Below, in pieces: positions 46,576 to 57,403 of a stretch of DNA of 64,000 nt; within the stretch, counting starts at the first letter, position 1, and each line of letters opens with the position of its first letter. This DNA is from Planococcus citri (taxonomy: Eukaryota > Arthropoda > Insecta > Hemiptera > Pseudococcidae), in the NCBI RefSeq assembly GCF_950023065.1, contig NC_088677.1:24573230-24637229 (forward strand). Reading direction: 5' to 3'. The notes below the pieces were generated by a model. The model saw only the letters and a list, made by a program, of their open reading frames with translations, was not told the DNA's origin and did not search any database. A program made the position numbers and the translations under genes.

Positions 46576-46732
46576 CGTCGAATGAAGCAACACGTGTAGG
46601 TGAACAGCAGAACGAAACAGATAATTATCTCACCAACCGTTCATAACTTTACATGTATGACTCGAACCATTTTTGCGAACACATTCCGCACATTTATCCG
46701 GTTCTTTTAAACATATTTAAATAAAAAACACA

Positions 46733-46746
46733 CTGGTCCCATAACC
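46733..46746 (-). other. Primer-binding site, internal initiator tRNA-Met type
   Basis: The minus strand reads GGTTATGGGACCAG immediately after the 5' LTR. It matches the anticodon-arm complement of initiator tRNA-Met (GGTTATGGGCCCAG) with one change, the site by which Drosophila copia primes from a cleaved half-tRNA rather than the tRNA 3' end. Confidence 0.85.
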
Positions 46747-46928
46747 TTTTAAACGGAAGAATTAAATACGTAAATTAAAGGAACCATTTACTCGATCATT
46801 TTATTCCACATTAAAAATAACAACACGATATCCGACAATGAGCACACAGATAAAAACACCTAATTCGACATAGGCGATAAAAGCTAGTTTTGTAGTGGCT
46901 TAAAAGATCGCACCACTAAAAACCAACA
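46747..46928 (-). repeat. 5' LTR of the copia element
   Basis: Identical to 42407-42588. Expected to hold the element promoter. A 171-bp leader (46576-46746) separates it from the gag start. Confidence 0.95.
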
Positions 46929-46933
46929 ATTTT

Positions 46934-47040
46934 CATATTTTTTATCTCGAGACTTCGTTCCAAAGATTTTTTGATTCCAGAATTCTCATATCAAAGAGTT
47001 TTCATTTCCGAGCATTTTCTTTTTAAAATAATTTTCAACC
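46934..47040. repeat. GATCTCGAGATTTT array, part right of copia
   Basis: TTTTTTATCTCGAGACTTCG and TTTTTTGATTCCAGAATTCTC continue the array seen to the left of the element. Confidence 0.7.
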
Positions 47041-49446
47041 CGCGGATTTCAACGAACCCTAAAAACACACCGTTAACATCATCTACGTGAAAAAGGTCAT
47101 TCCGCGTTATTAATAAAATCACCCTCGCCCATCGTCAAAATCAAAATTCATCACATCGCGAGTCTCGTAAAAACGATCTTTTTTCGTCTAAATTTACTGT
47201 AGTGTGAAAAATAACATTCGCTGGTAACTTAACTATAACGAATCGTTGAGAAATTCTCTGAAAATGACATTCATCAAGTTTAATTTAATACGGTTGCGAA
47301 ATGTAATTTAAAAAACTTGATATTAATATAAAGTGCCAGTGCGCGTATAACTCTATATAAGAGGTACTCTGCTACACTTACCTACGTGAAGTACATATAT
47401 TTTCAATATAAATAAGATGACGAGCTAGGGTAAAGAATTTATTTTATAATTTGTATTCAACAGATACACGCGACGGCGACGGACGCGCGCGCGGCGGAGA
47501 AACGAATATAGTTAAAATTTAAAGTCGTCGTTAAAAACCGAAACGTAATATTCGTCGACGAATTGAAATTACCACGCAACGTATACTATAGTAGTTAGAT
47601 TGCCACGGTGTGTTATTCTTCTCCGCTGCTGGTGGAAAATAGCTAGCAAAAAAATTGCCTGTAATTTTTTTCCTACTATACTAAACAGACTCGCGTTTGA
47701 CGTTTTGGCTTAGCTTTTTTTTCTGCAGAAAGCTTTTAAAAAAATAAAGGCGAGATAGGGAAAACTTGCATGGTGCTCGACAACGACACGAGAGGTATCG
47801 TGGTGAATTATTTATTCATTTTTATACGTAGACGAACGTATAAGGTGGTAAAATTCGCGTCGCGGAGATTGATATTAGAAAATGGTAAGTGGAGAATAAT
47901 TTGTATAAGGAAATTTTCGTTCCATCGAACACCGCTCTCTGGAAACTTGGCTCGGTTGTTGGTACTGTTTAGATAAAACAACGTTAAAATGTCTAATGTT
48001 ACCCCTCACCCCCCTCCACCCCTTCAAAATGGCTCGGATATGTAGATAGATGTCCGTCATATCGCAGGTGGTAATAGGGTAGGCGGGTTCTGCGCCAGGA
48101 GCAGCAGTAATCGTGTTCGAAATAGTAGAAAAATGTCGATAGAATTGAGGAAATTTATCCACAAGTGATCTTGTACCTCGTAATAGAAGGCTGGAGAGAG
48201 TAACCGTGCCGAAGATATTCTATTCAGGGGATGTTTTTTAATAAAAAGCCATTAAAGCGATATCCATTCGTACAAGGTTTTCCTCTTTCTGGTGTTACAG
48301 AAGCAGTTCTTCTGGAACCGATACATCAAAGTCGAGTTTTTTCCCCCTGCGCTTTTTCTTGGGTCGTTCGTTCGTTCGTTCGTGTTTTTTTTTTTTTACC
48401 ATAGTAAACAACCCTTTGATATTAACTAATGTCACCAAAAATGTTTCCAATTGATTAATTGTCTTTTCTTTTGTAGTCGAGTATTTGACGTTAATCCTTG
48501 TTTCGTTGGCTATACTTAATATGACCATAGAACGAGCGACTTTTGAATATTACGATAAAGATATTCAAATTAACGTGAAACATATTGTTTTACGCTGATT
48601 GAGTTTTATGCTCGAGGGGACCCATAATACAGGCCGAATTTACGAACGTGATTTTTCTCCCTCTTCGGTTGCTTGCAATGAGAAGAGGCTGGAGAATGTT
48701 CCTTTTTTTTTGTGTATGTGTTACGTACGTGTCGTGCAACGTATGCGGAGTAATACGTACGAAAAGCACGAGAGTAACGTTTTGTAAAAAATAAAAAAAT
48801 AGGAATAAAAAAGAGAGGCTTTTGTAAAGGAGCTACGGTAAAAAAAAAAAAGTAGTGACAGTAATTGATATATCACGTTAGCGAGTATATTATTGTTTAC
48901 GAAATGACCTTTTTTCTGGCCGGATAAATGCAGTCGTATAATTTCTCATTTTTTCCATACTTAACTGACACGTGGCCCTGGTGTCCTGGTTTTCTTATAC
49001 AAGTATGACTCGACAAGGTGAACGGTTGGCCCCCTTCGTACTTTTGGACCGATCGAATGGACGGGATGGTTTTAGTACTATAGGCTGTTGAAGATCTTTT
49101 TAAAAGGTGGATGTGCTTTTTTTTTGCGCGTACTTTATGTATAGTAGAGGTACTCGTTACGACGAGAATCCGCTCTGAGCGATGATTAAATTTATAGGGT
49201 GTTTGAAAAGGTGTACGACGTGGTTCGTTTTTTTTTTATCGACGATGTATGTTACGAATTATTCGATTTAGTCGGTCAGTTCTTCCTTTTTTTTCTTCCT
49301 TGTACTTTGAAATTCGCAATATTTGCGAGGAATTCACTTGCCTATTATTCCTTCCCGTTTTTTTGTTCTGTTTGTTTGTTTGTTTGTTTTTTTTTAGATA
49401 AAAAATACCCTATTCCGAATATTGAAATTCTAATGATGGGAAATTG
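47041..49446. other. Unique, CpG-richer stretch with possible promoter
   Basis: Little repeated sequence. It contains a CG-dense patch (47467-47503, CGCGACGGCGACGGACGCGC) downstream of a TATA-like box. Microsatellites: (CGTT)n 48364-48383 and (GTTT)n 49370-49389. An ATG at 47770 opens a frame crossing a good donor (AAAATG/GTAAGTGG at 47884), but no domain is recognised. Possibly the 5' region of a host gene. Confidence 0.35.
47354..47360 (+). promoter_or_regulatory. TATA-like box ahead of CG-dense leader
   Basis: TATATAA followed about 110 bp later by the CG-dense segment at 47467-47503. Suggestive of a core promoter and 5' UTR on the plus strand, nothing more. Confidence 0.2.
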
Positions 49447-51802
49447 AAAATCATTGGACTGTGATTTCAGTATTGCAATAAACAATTGGCGGAAAATTTC
49501 TTGCAATTAGTATTTCGAGGTGTAGACCTCCTTACGTGCGTGGGTTTGAATGCGGAGGCTTCGCTTATGTCAACGTATTTCAAAAGTAATTTTTTTTAAA
49601 ATCAAAATTGCAATATTTGGGCTTTGTAAAATCCCCCTTCCCTCCTGTGCGTAGAAATTTTATGGAAAACTTGTTCGGTGTGTGCGAGGAGATGACCTTT
49701 ACAGCGTGGCTGTGTTGTGACTGCCATTTCCAGTAACTTTTTTTCACACTCGCACTGTGTAATTTCATATTTACGAAAACTAAGATTATGAAAAAAAAGG
49801 ATTTTGACAAAATTGAGTAAAAAGATCGTAATTTAATGTTGAAAGTCATCCATAAAAATTTTCAGCTTCAGAGGTGCCCCTGGAGGAGAGATATGGGTTT
49901 TCAGAGAGATGGAATTTTCGTATAATTGTGGTGTTTTTGCATTCAGTCTCTATTATTCAACTTCTTTTAGGAAAAATGGCTGAGTCCCAAAAGAAAGTAT
50001 TTGAGATTCTGGATCGATCTGAGCTATTCTCGTCAAAATCCAATACTGCTTCTAGAGTTCATCTACTGAGAGGTTGAAAATTGGCCAATTTCTTATTTTG
50101 AGGAAATTCGTGTTTTGAAAATGTTCTCTTCTGGAATATTAGGTACGCTTCAATCTCACCAGACCATCGAAAGATATCGGTCTTGAAACTTATTATGAAA
50201 TATTTTGGAATCCAGTGGGGCGAATTTTTCGTTCATTATCGCCAATTTCAAAAAATCAAGTAAAATAGCCGAAAAATCATAAAATTTATGGAATTATTGG
50301 CAACATTGTGTTCCGAAATATTCCGCCAGTTTGAGAAATGATATCTGCCAGAGTTTTAGGATAACTTGTGCTTGATATTTTGAGAAGAAAATATTTTCAA
50401 AACATGAATTCAGTCAGAAATTTGCGATCTGAAAATTCCAACCTCTGAATAGAACCCTGAAAGTGGTTTTGAAATTTGAAGGCAATAGGCAAAAATGACT
50501 CAGAATCTCAAATTTTGTCATTTGGAGCTGTGCTGTTTTTCTCAAAACGGGTTGAGTGAAGATAAGGGCGATTAAATAAATCACAGATTTTTCGAAAGTG
50601 CCCCTCTTTGCTGACTGATATCTCTTCTTCAGAGCTGAAATTTTTTCTGGGTAAGTTTCAACTTAAAATGTGACGCGACCAGCGATACCATACCATATGT
50701 CGGCAAAAAATTTTTTCGTTTTATTGTGGTTTCTGGTAGTGTTTTTCTTCCTCTTTTCAATGGTGCAAACAGATTTTCAAAATATTAAAATCTGACAAAT
50801 TTGCAAAATTTCAAAGTTGCGTATTTTTTGAAATTCAAAAACCAAAATTCTGAGAAAAACGTTTTTGAAAGTTTGGGTTATTTTTGTAACATTTTTAAAA
50901 ACCAGTGAACAGTATTTTTTTTTTTGATTTTCTTCATCTTTTAATGGTTTTACATCATAATATTTTTTTTTTTTGACATTTTTTTATGAAAAGCACTTTT
51001 GTAAAACTGGGTTTTCACCACTAAAACGACGTGTTTGAGATCGGTGGGTACACCCATTCCAAAGTATAGGCTTCATAGTATATGAATCGACAAAAAATTT
51101 TTTTTTGATATTTTCTGACTTTTTCCATGAAAACGCGATTATCTCAAAAAAAAGTTTTCCGACTTATGGTATGGTATCGCTGGTCGCGTCACAAATGAAG
51201 ATCTGTAATGAATTTGGTCAGAATCCTTTGATATCGATTTATATATTTTTTTGCAATCCATTAATTTAGATAAATAATTATTTCAAAAACCAATGTTGAG
51301 AATAATTGAGAAATCACAAAAAAAAATTGCTTATTCAGGGTCGCAATATCTCGAATGTTTTCATGATGAAGTTTTCTATCGTGGGTGGTGTCCATTTTTT
51401 GAAAATAAAATATGAGTAGGCATCGAATTATAGGTTTTTGAACCCACTGATTTACATTCCGAAGTATTTTTGACCTCAAAATCACAATTAATCCTCCCCA
51501 TGAAGGCGTTTCGGGTTTAAAATTTCAAAAAACGAAATCAAATTTGATTTTTAGAAAAAACGAATTTCAGAATCAGAAACAGTCCTCTAAAAACATGCAA
51601 TTCGATAAGCAAATTTCATTTTTTTTAGATTTGGACTCTATGCCTTACATACGAGTGGATGTAAATTTGGTTTTGGGGTCGAACGAGTTTCAAAATTGAA
51701 TTAATTCGGTATTAAATCACAATTTTTGAAATTTTGGGCACCAATGCCCTCGCTTTGGGGTCCACTTCAGTTTTGGGCTCAAATGGGCTTCATAATAGGA
51801 AT
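49447..51802 (+). repeat. Duplicated block, copy 1
   Basis: Collinear with 57404-59385: both start AATCATTGGACTGTGA and share GGAAAACTTGTTCGGTGTGTGCGA, GAGAGATATGGG, GCCAGTTTGAGAAATGATATC and CCTCTAAAAACATNCAATTCG. They end at TTTTGGGCTCAAATGG. Apart from the MITE at 50670-51192, the interval 49510-49600 is the main difference. Conserved words are spread evenly and not in frame, so no gene is indicated. Confidence 0.85.
50670..51192. mobile_element. 523-bp MITE, 28-bp TIRs, AAAT duplication
   Basis: TIRs start GTGACGCGACCAGCGATACC (50670) and mirror at the right end (GGTATCGCTGGTCGCGTCAC, ending 51192). Perfect pairing covers 28 bp and near-perfect pairing continues to GTCGG. AAAT flanks both sides (50666-50669, 51193-51196). 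Copy 2 of the block (about 58815) reads CAACTTGAAATGAAGATC without it. No coding capacity. Confidence 0.9.
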
Positions 51803-51984
51803 CACAGCCCTGGAGAAACTTATCTTTTGAAAGCCGAGTTACATTATTAGAGATTTTGGTTCTTGAAGTCCACACTGAGGATGTGAAAGACTCGATTTTG
51901 ATTTTAGCGTCTGAAGTTTTCAGAATCAGAATCAGCTCTCGAGAAATCCTGCATGAGTTCTCAAAATTTTGGCTTTCAACTTCT

Positions 51985-52640
51985 CAGCAGATCTGATCAG
52001 ATCAGCCGGAAATTTCATGGATGGTATTTTCATCTGACCAGATTCAAGTAGCGCTGACCAGATTGAAGTTTTGATCGTATTATATCTGTTGAGACCTAAT
52101 CGAATCGAAGTTGTGATCGGATTAGATCATAACAATTAATTATCATCAACATCGTCATCATCATAATCAGATCTGAATATATTTGATCCGTACTGTTTCA
52201 TTAAATCAGATTTTTTCCTATATAATCTGTACATTTTGTTGATCCAAATTGATGTGATCTCATCTAATCAGATATGATCAGATTGCAGTTGTGGTTGGAT
52301 TAAGTACATATACTCGTATCTCTTCAAACCCAATCAGATGAACGTTTTCATCGGATCTGATCTTTATTGAATGGATTGATCAGTGTGGTTTCATCAAATC
52401 ATATCTGAGGTGGTAAAAACTGCCTCCAAGATTCAATTCAATCCTAACTGATAATAATCATTATTATGTGATCTCTGCTGAAACTTTTCACCAGATAATG
52501 TTGGCTAAAAAGCCAAATCAATATTTGATCGGGGATTGGATCTGTTCAAAAATAATCAGGTCGGGATCCGATGGTGGCAAGTTAAGGGACTTTGATCGGG
52601 CTTGATGAGACCATTGAAATCAGATCAGATTAAATTTGCT
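51985..52640. repeat. Degenerate ATCTGATC/GATCAGAT word cluster
   Basis: Dozens of overlapping variants of GATCAGAT and its complement (CAGATCTGATCAGATCAG at 51989, ATCTAATCAGATATGATCAG near 52262, CATCGGATCTGATC near 52350). No fixed period, and the words are self-complementary, like the GATCTCGAGA array. Non-coding. Confidence 0.7.
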
Positions 52641-52960
52641 TAAGCCTGGTACACATGATCCAATATATTTGACAAACTTGATTTGTTAAATATATTGGAA
52701 AGTATACAATGTAACGCAAATACACAATTCACTAATGTGGTTTGCGGCTTCACACATCACCATTAAATTGAAACTTCTAACAGTTCTAACTGAACTGAAC
52801 AGTGCTTGTGCAGTTTGGTGCGAATAAATACTAGCGAATCTGCACGCGCATGTGTAATACGACCTATCCTTCTCCCTCCACGCGACAGTTAGGTAAGTGG
52901 TACACCCACACCAACAAACATCATCCATTCAATTCCTAATCCAATCGATGCTCTACACAC

Positions 52961-53254
52961 TGTTTCAACACAGTATCAAACTGTTTCAACACCGTATCAA
53001 ACTGTTTCAACTTCGCATCATAGGTATTGTTTCAAAAAAACCATCTGAAACGAATTGCATTGAAACTGGTTTGACATAGTGATGAGTCTGATCGGAGTCA
53101 TTTCTTATGAATGTTTGAAATGGTTTCAAAACTGTATTAAAACAGTTTCAATACAATTCGTTTCAAACGGTTTTTTTGAAACAATTTGATACAGAGTTGA
53201 AACAATTTGATGCCGAGTTGAAACAAATTCAAACAGTATTGAAACCGACTCTAG
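52961..53254. repeat. Inverted repeat built from TGTTTCAA words
   Basis: The left arm (three TATCAAACTGTTTCAACA-like words, then TTGTTTCAAAAAAACC, then GAAACGAATTG) is matched in reverse by the right arm (53139-53254: CAATTCGTTTCAAACGG, TTTTTTTGAAACAATTTG, two GAGTTGAAACAA words). The spacer is about 65 bp. The arms are themselves tandem repeats. Probably a foldback element; ends and duplications are not resolved. Confidence 0.7.
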
Positions 53255-53834
53255 AAGTTTCTAAATATTATTATACTGTATGTCAGCCATCTTGATACCA
53301 TTTTCAAGATGATACAAAAATGTTACCAATTAGAAACCATTTCAAACAGTATTTTCCGAGATTGGGAACTCATCTCTGAATTTATGCAACTCTGCTAAAG
53401 TACATAAGGTGCACCGGGGGAAGTCCGAATTCGGGGTAAGTCAGACAAACTGCTCTAGCGCTTAGAGGCTTATATCTGCCGAAGCGCTACCCAGGGGTAA
53501 CTTGAGGGTACTACCCCTACTTCATCACAGCATAAAAAATTTCGCGACCCAGTTTCATTTTACAGGCTTTTGATTGGTTCTTTTTTAGTTGCTGTTTTGA
53601 ATTTGATTTCAAATTGTAACCAGTGTTTTTCAAACTGCTTTTTACCTCAGAAGAAATGATCAGTAAAAGTGATATTATAAGTGAAAGTATTCCTAAAACA
53701 ATAATGTAAAACCCCAAGTATTCAATTTTTTTAAATTTTAAATTATTCATTATTTATATCGCTTTTTCTGACTTACCCCCTAAATTAGTGCTATGGGGTA
53801 AGTCAGAAAAGTGAACATTGACAACTAGGATTCG

Positions 53835-54420
53835 ACTTCATCGATTTGTAATACATAGAATGATACGTTTTCGAGGTCGTAGAATCCGAATCTGAAGTTA
53901 TTTTTTTTGTAGGAGTGGGGGGTGAGGCGTAGGGAGGGGGCAATTCCAAATTTTTCCTACATTATTGTGTAATATGTCGATTGATATGTTTTCGAGGTCG
54001 TAGAACCCGAATCTGGAGTTATTTTTTTGGTAGGAGTGGGGGTGAGGCGTGGGGAGGAGAACATTTAAAATTTTTCACACATTATTGTGTAATATGTCGA
54101 ATAATATGTTTTCAAGGTCGTAGAGTCCGAATTTAGAGTTATTTTTTTGGTAGGAGTGGGGGATGAGGCGTGGGGAGAGGGAATATTTCAAATTTTTCTC
54201 ACATGATTGTGTAATATGTCGAATAATATGTTTTCGAGGTCCTAGAATTTGAATCTGGAGTCATTTTTTGTGGTGAAGGTGGAAGGTGAGTCGTAGGTTC
54301 GTATGGGTGGGGGATTTCAAATTTTGCTTATATTATGGTGTCATACGTCGATTGATGTTTTCAAGGTTGTAGAGTTCGAATCTGGAGTTGATTTTTTGGT
54401 AGAATGAGGAAAGTAAAAAA
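53835..54420 (+). repeat. About 120-bp tandem repeats, five units
   Basis: GTTTTCRAGGTCGTAGARTCCGAAT recurs at 53867, 53988, 54108, 54230 and 54357, each followed by GAGTTATTTTTTTGGTAGGAG and GTGGGGGTGAGGCGTGGGGAG. Confidence 0.95.
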
Positions 54421-54899
54421 TTCCAAATTTGGTTTTTATTTATCTCAATGTTTTCTTATACCACTGATGTTCAAAGTTGACAGTTTTTTATGTAAATTCA
54501 GAATTCAGAACATGTTTTGAAAAAAAAAATGCTATACAATCAGGCAATATCATGTGTTCTTTTCTGCAGGATGATGTCAGATGTGTATTTTGGAGTGGTG
54601 TTACTATGTTTTGGGGATTTTTTGTTTTGTTTTCTCAAAAGATGCTTATGTTTTCTCCTAACATGAGTTTTTCAATTTTTTACAAATACATTTTTGTACT
54701 CTACAATAAATTGTCAGATGAATTGTTTTTCTGAAGTTACCACAATGACAGCCAAAATGCCATAATAGGCAGGAGGGGGAGATTTCTACAAATCGCCATT
54801 TTCATATACATCCGTGTTTTTGAGCGGAAGGTATTTCAAATAATCATTAGTTAGCTCATTTCATTACTGTTCCAACTTGCACGGGGCACAGTAGGCCAC

Positions 54900-55400
54900 A
54901 ACACCCCTCTCCCCAAATGTATTTGAATAGCACTCAACCCTAAAAACTAGCTCAAGATTTGAATTCTGCGACCTTGAACACATATCAATCAACATGTTAC
55001 ACAATATTATGGGCAAAATTCGAAATTTCTCCTCTCCCCTTGCCTCGCCTCCTACCCCTGCAAAAAATAACCCCAGATTCGAATTATACGACCTCAAAAA
55101 CATATCAATCGACATATTACACATTAATATAGGCAACATTTGTAATTTACTCTCTCTCCCCTTGACTCACCTCCCACCCCTACAAAAAAAATTACTCCAG
55201 ATTCGGATTCTACGACCTCGAAAACATATTACTCGACATATCACATGATAATGTAGGAACATTTTGAAATTTTCCCTCTCCCCACGCCTCACCCCCCACT
55301 CCTACTGAAAAAATAACTCCAGATTCGGATTCTACGACCTCGAAAACATATTATTCGACATATTGTGCATCGATCAGGGTCGAATCCTAAAATCACCAAT
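54900..55400 (-). repeat. About 120-bp tandem repeats, four inverted units
   Basis: Reverse complement of the previous array (CTACGACCTCGAAAACATAT at about 55088, 55211 and 55334; a more diverged one at about 54968). Together the two arrays could fold into a stem of about 500 bp. Confidence 0.95.
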
Positions 55401-55415
55401 TAATTTTGTAGATTT

Positions 55416-55460
55416 TCTGACTTACCCCGCTTTGGGGTCCCCAAAGCGGGGTAAGTCAGA
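55416..55460. repeat. 45-nt palindrome, 22-bp perfect arms
   Basis: The left arm ends CCCCGCTTTGGGG, then a single T, then CCCCAAAGCGGGG, with outer TCTGACTTA/TAAGTCAGA. Perfect over 22 bp each side. Confidence 0.95.
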
Positions 55461-55650
55461 ACAAGTTACATTTTATTCGATTGTGCAAAAGCTACTGTGA
55501 CAATCGCGCTGAAATTTTTACCATAGGTTAAGAACCCTTATGGGAACCTACATACCAAATTTCAGCCATATTGGTTCATTAGTACGAGAGTAACAGCTGA
55601 TCAAAGTTGAAATTGTGAAAAAACGTTCTGACTTCCCCCGGTGCACCTTA

Positions 55651-57340
55651 TTAAATGCATCTGAAAGACAGTCGGCCATGTATATCTCCTCAAGGAGAGC
55701 GCCGCCGCCTCTGGGAAGCGCTCTTCACTGTCTTTTGCGAGGTGCACAACTGACCTAATGGCCTTGTAGGGGGTACTTGCTTGACCACATGTGACTATAT
55801 TCATACAAAAAACCTTGATAATGCCATATACAAGCATAATGATGGGTTGAAGATCATCTGCCTGTATAGGTACATCTTAGCCATATCTCCACTAAATGCA
55901 TACTGATACATACGGAATGTCATCTATGTGTACTAAAATTCGTAATATGTATTTACAGGGTTCTCTTTCATTTCTTTCAAAACCTAGTTTTTCCATAATA
56001 GAGTAAGTTCCTTTTATTCAGTTTTCATCCTATTCCTCGTACATCTCAGAAACAAATTTCTTCCTTGTACCTACTTTCACTTTTCAGTTATTTTGTTATG
56101 CATATAATTAAATCGCCTTCAAGTAGAGCAATGTGCTGATCCGAAATGAATACCTTCACTTACTTCTTAGTTTTGTATTCAGAGTACTCTCTGGTCGTTC
56201 TCTAAGCCTCTTCAATGATTCGGTTTCTTATCTCATATTTGGTCTATACCTACAAAAATGGTAAATTTAACTTGACTCATTTCATAATATTGTTAGGAAT
56301 AAAAATTTATTATTTGATTATTTCGAATATGACTAGAATGAATAACTCGAGTTGAGGGTGGATTTTCCTCAACCATTAATCGTTATTCAATAAACAATGA
56401 TCATTCTGTTTTCTTCTCATTTTTCTCTACATTATCTACTCTGCCTGATGAAACAAAAACATTCCTAATCCAGGGCCACTGTGCTATGCCTGTTTCCATT
56501 ATGGACACATAAAATCAACCTATCACGGTCCGGATGATGCCGTTCCAGTCACAAAAACATTTGAAAGACACATCTGGCAAACAGAAACAAAAGTACTCTT
56601 ATATGTGTAAGCAAGCAATAGGGGCTGTGTTGTATCACCCTTTTTATACAATAAACCGTAATTTTTATTGCTTTTGAGGTACCAGAGTACCTACGCGTTT
56701 AAGTAAATTCCAATGTAACGCCTGCGGATCTGAGTCCTCAATTGAGCAAAATAAAGGAGTGTATAGATTGAGAGGACAGGTTATTGGAAGTGGAGAGGAA
56801 AATTTGGAAAACTTTGTGGAAAATTATGAGGATATAACCAGTTTAAATCCTCATTTGTTCAAGGCATAGAAACATTGAATACTACATACTTTGATCTTTC
56901 TATTGTAGTGTACACTATACAGTGTGGTAATAATAAGACATGTATTTAGTCTCTTGGCCCGGCTTTGGGGGCTCACAAGGTGACATATATCCTAAACTCT
57001 CATACTCACTAAGGAACTCTATATACTGTGGTATTACCTTACTTATTTTCAAGAAGCTCACAATCTCTATTTGTCAACGTCAAATGGTGAGCGACTTGCT
57101 CCTCTAGACTAAGAAAATGACTAATACTAACTATCTCTGCTTTGGTACCTATCATTGCTAAGCAACATAAACTTGTATCATTTGTAACTGCGGCATAAGG
57201 GCTGGTTACCAACTAACCTAAATAAGAAGAAAGGAGGGTTGGTGCAGAGGGTTGCTTCTCCATACCTGGAAGTAAAGTATCATTCTTACACATAATCGGC
57301 TCTAATAAGAAGATCAATATAAGCTGGGAGTGATTAAACT
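55651..57340 (-). pseudogene. BEL/Pao retrotransposon pol fragment, copy 1 (broken)
   Basis: On the minus strand around 55700-55800 one frame reads VTCGQASTPYKAIR...LAKDSEERFPEAAA, the segment BEL/Pao reverse transcriptases carry just before their catalytic motif. After a frameshift the next frame reads EEIYMADCLSDAF, where YVDD is expected, so the catalytic site is altered. Upstream parts (56860-57330) match copy 2 at 60820-61340, including the region of the protease, but with shifts and stops. About 800 bp (55930-56860) has no counterpart in copy 2 and may be a further insertion. The fragment is cut at 55650 by the TA transposon. The usual polyprotein is over 1500 residues; this is a dead remnant. 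Confidence 0.7.
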
Positions 57341-57403
57341 CTGAGTTAGCGAGATGATACTGCTATGTGAACTTCCAGGAGGCTATTCTAATGACGAAAA
57401 ATC

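Larger units (their letters stand above)
42407..46928 (-). mobile_element. Structurally complete Ty1/copia retrotransposon
   Basis: 4522 bp: two 182-bp LTRs identical by eye, a primer site next to the 5' LTR, a polypurine tract next to the 3' LTR, and one uninterrupted gag-pol frame. It is flanked by ATTTT on both sides (42402-42406, 46929-46933). It sits in the GATCTCGAGATTTT array, whose words continue on both sides. LTR identity and the intact frame indicate a very recent insertion; every part needed in cis is visible, so it may still be active. Confidence 0.95.
53407..55648. mobile_element. TA-target DNA transposon with mirrored repeat arrays, 2242 bp
   Basis: TIRs AGGTGCACCGGGGGAAGTC (53407 on) mirror at 55630-55648. 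TA flanks both ends (53405-53406, 55649-55650). Inside are five about-120-bp repeats (53835-54420) and four inverted copies (54900-55400) around a unique centre. A GGGGTAAGTCAGA motif occurs at 53435, in a hairpin at 53764-53808 and in the long hairpin at 55416-55460. Minus-strand frame 53517-53750 and plus-strand frame 54477-54734 have hydrophobic runs but no transposase motif. It splits a BEL/Pao pseudogene (RT motif at its right border). Confidence 0.85.

Noticed and set aside
46576..46593. In-frame extension of the copia polyprotein to a GTG
   Set aside because: A eukaryotic start is expected at ATG; the first in-frame ATG is at 46575.
47770..47976. Coding exon ending at AAAATG/GTAAGTGG
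   Set aside because: The frame has no recognisable domain and no acceptor or second exon; one donor match alone is weak.
53517..53750. 77-codon frame with a membrane-like segment inside the TA transposon
   Set aside because: AT-rich chance hydrophobicity; no homologous frame elsewhere and no link to transposition functions.
56291..56472. 182-bp TG...CA segment with TTAGGAAT/ATTCCTAA ends, a possible solo LTR
   Set aside because: No target duplication (AATAT versus GGGCC) and no second copy; the match in length to the copia LTR is coincidence, as the sequences are unrelated.
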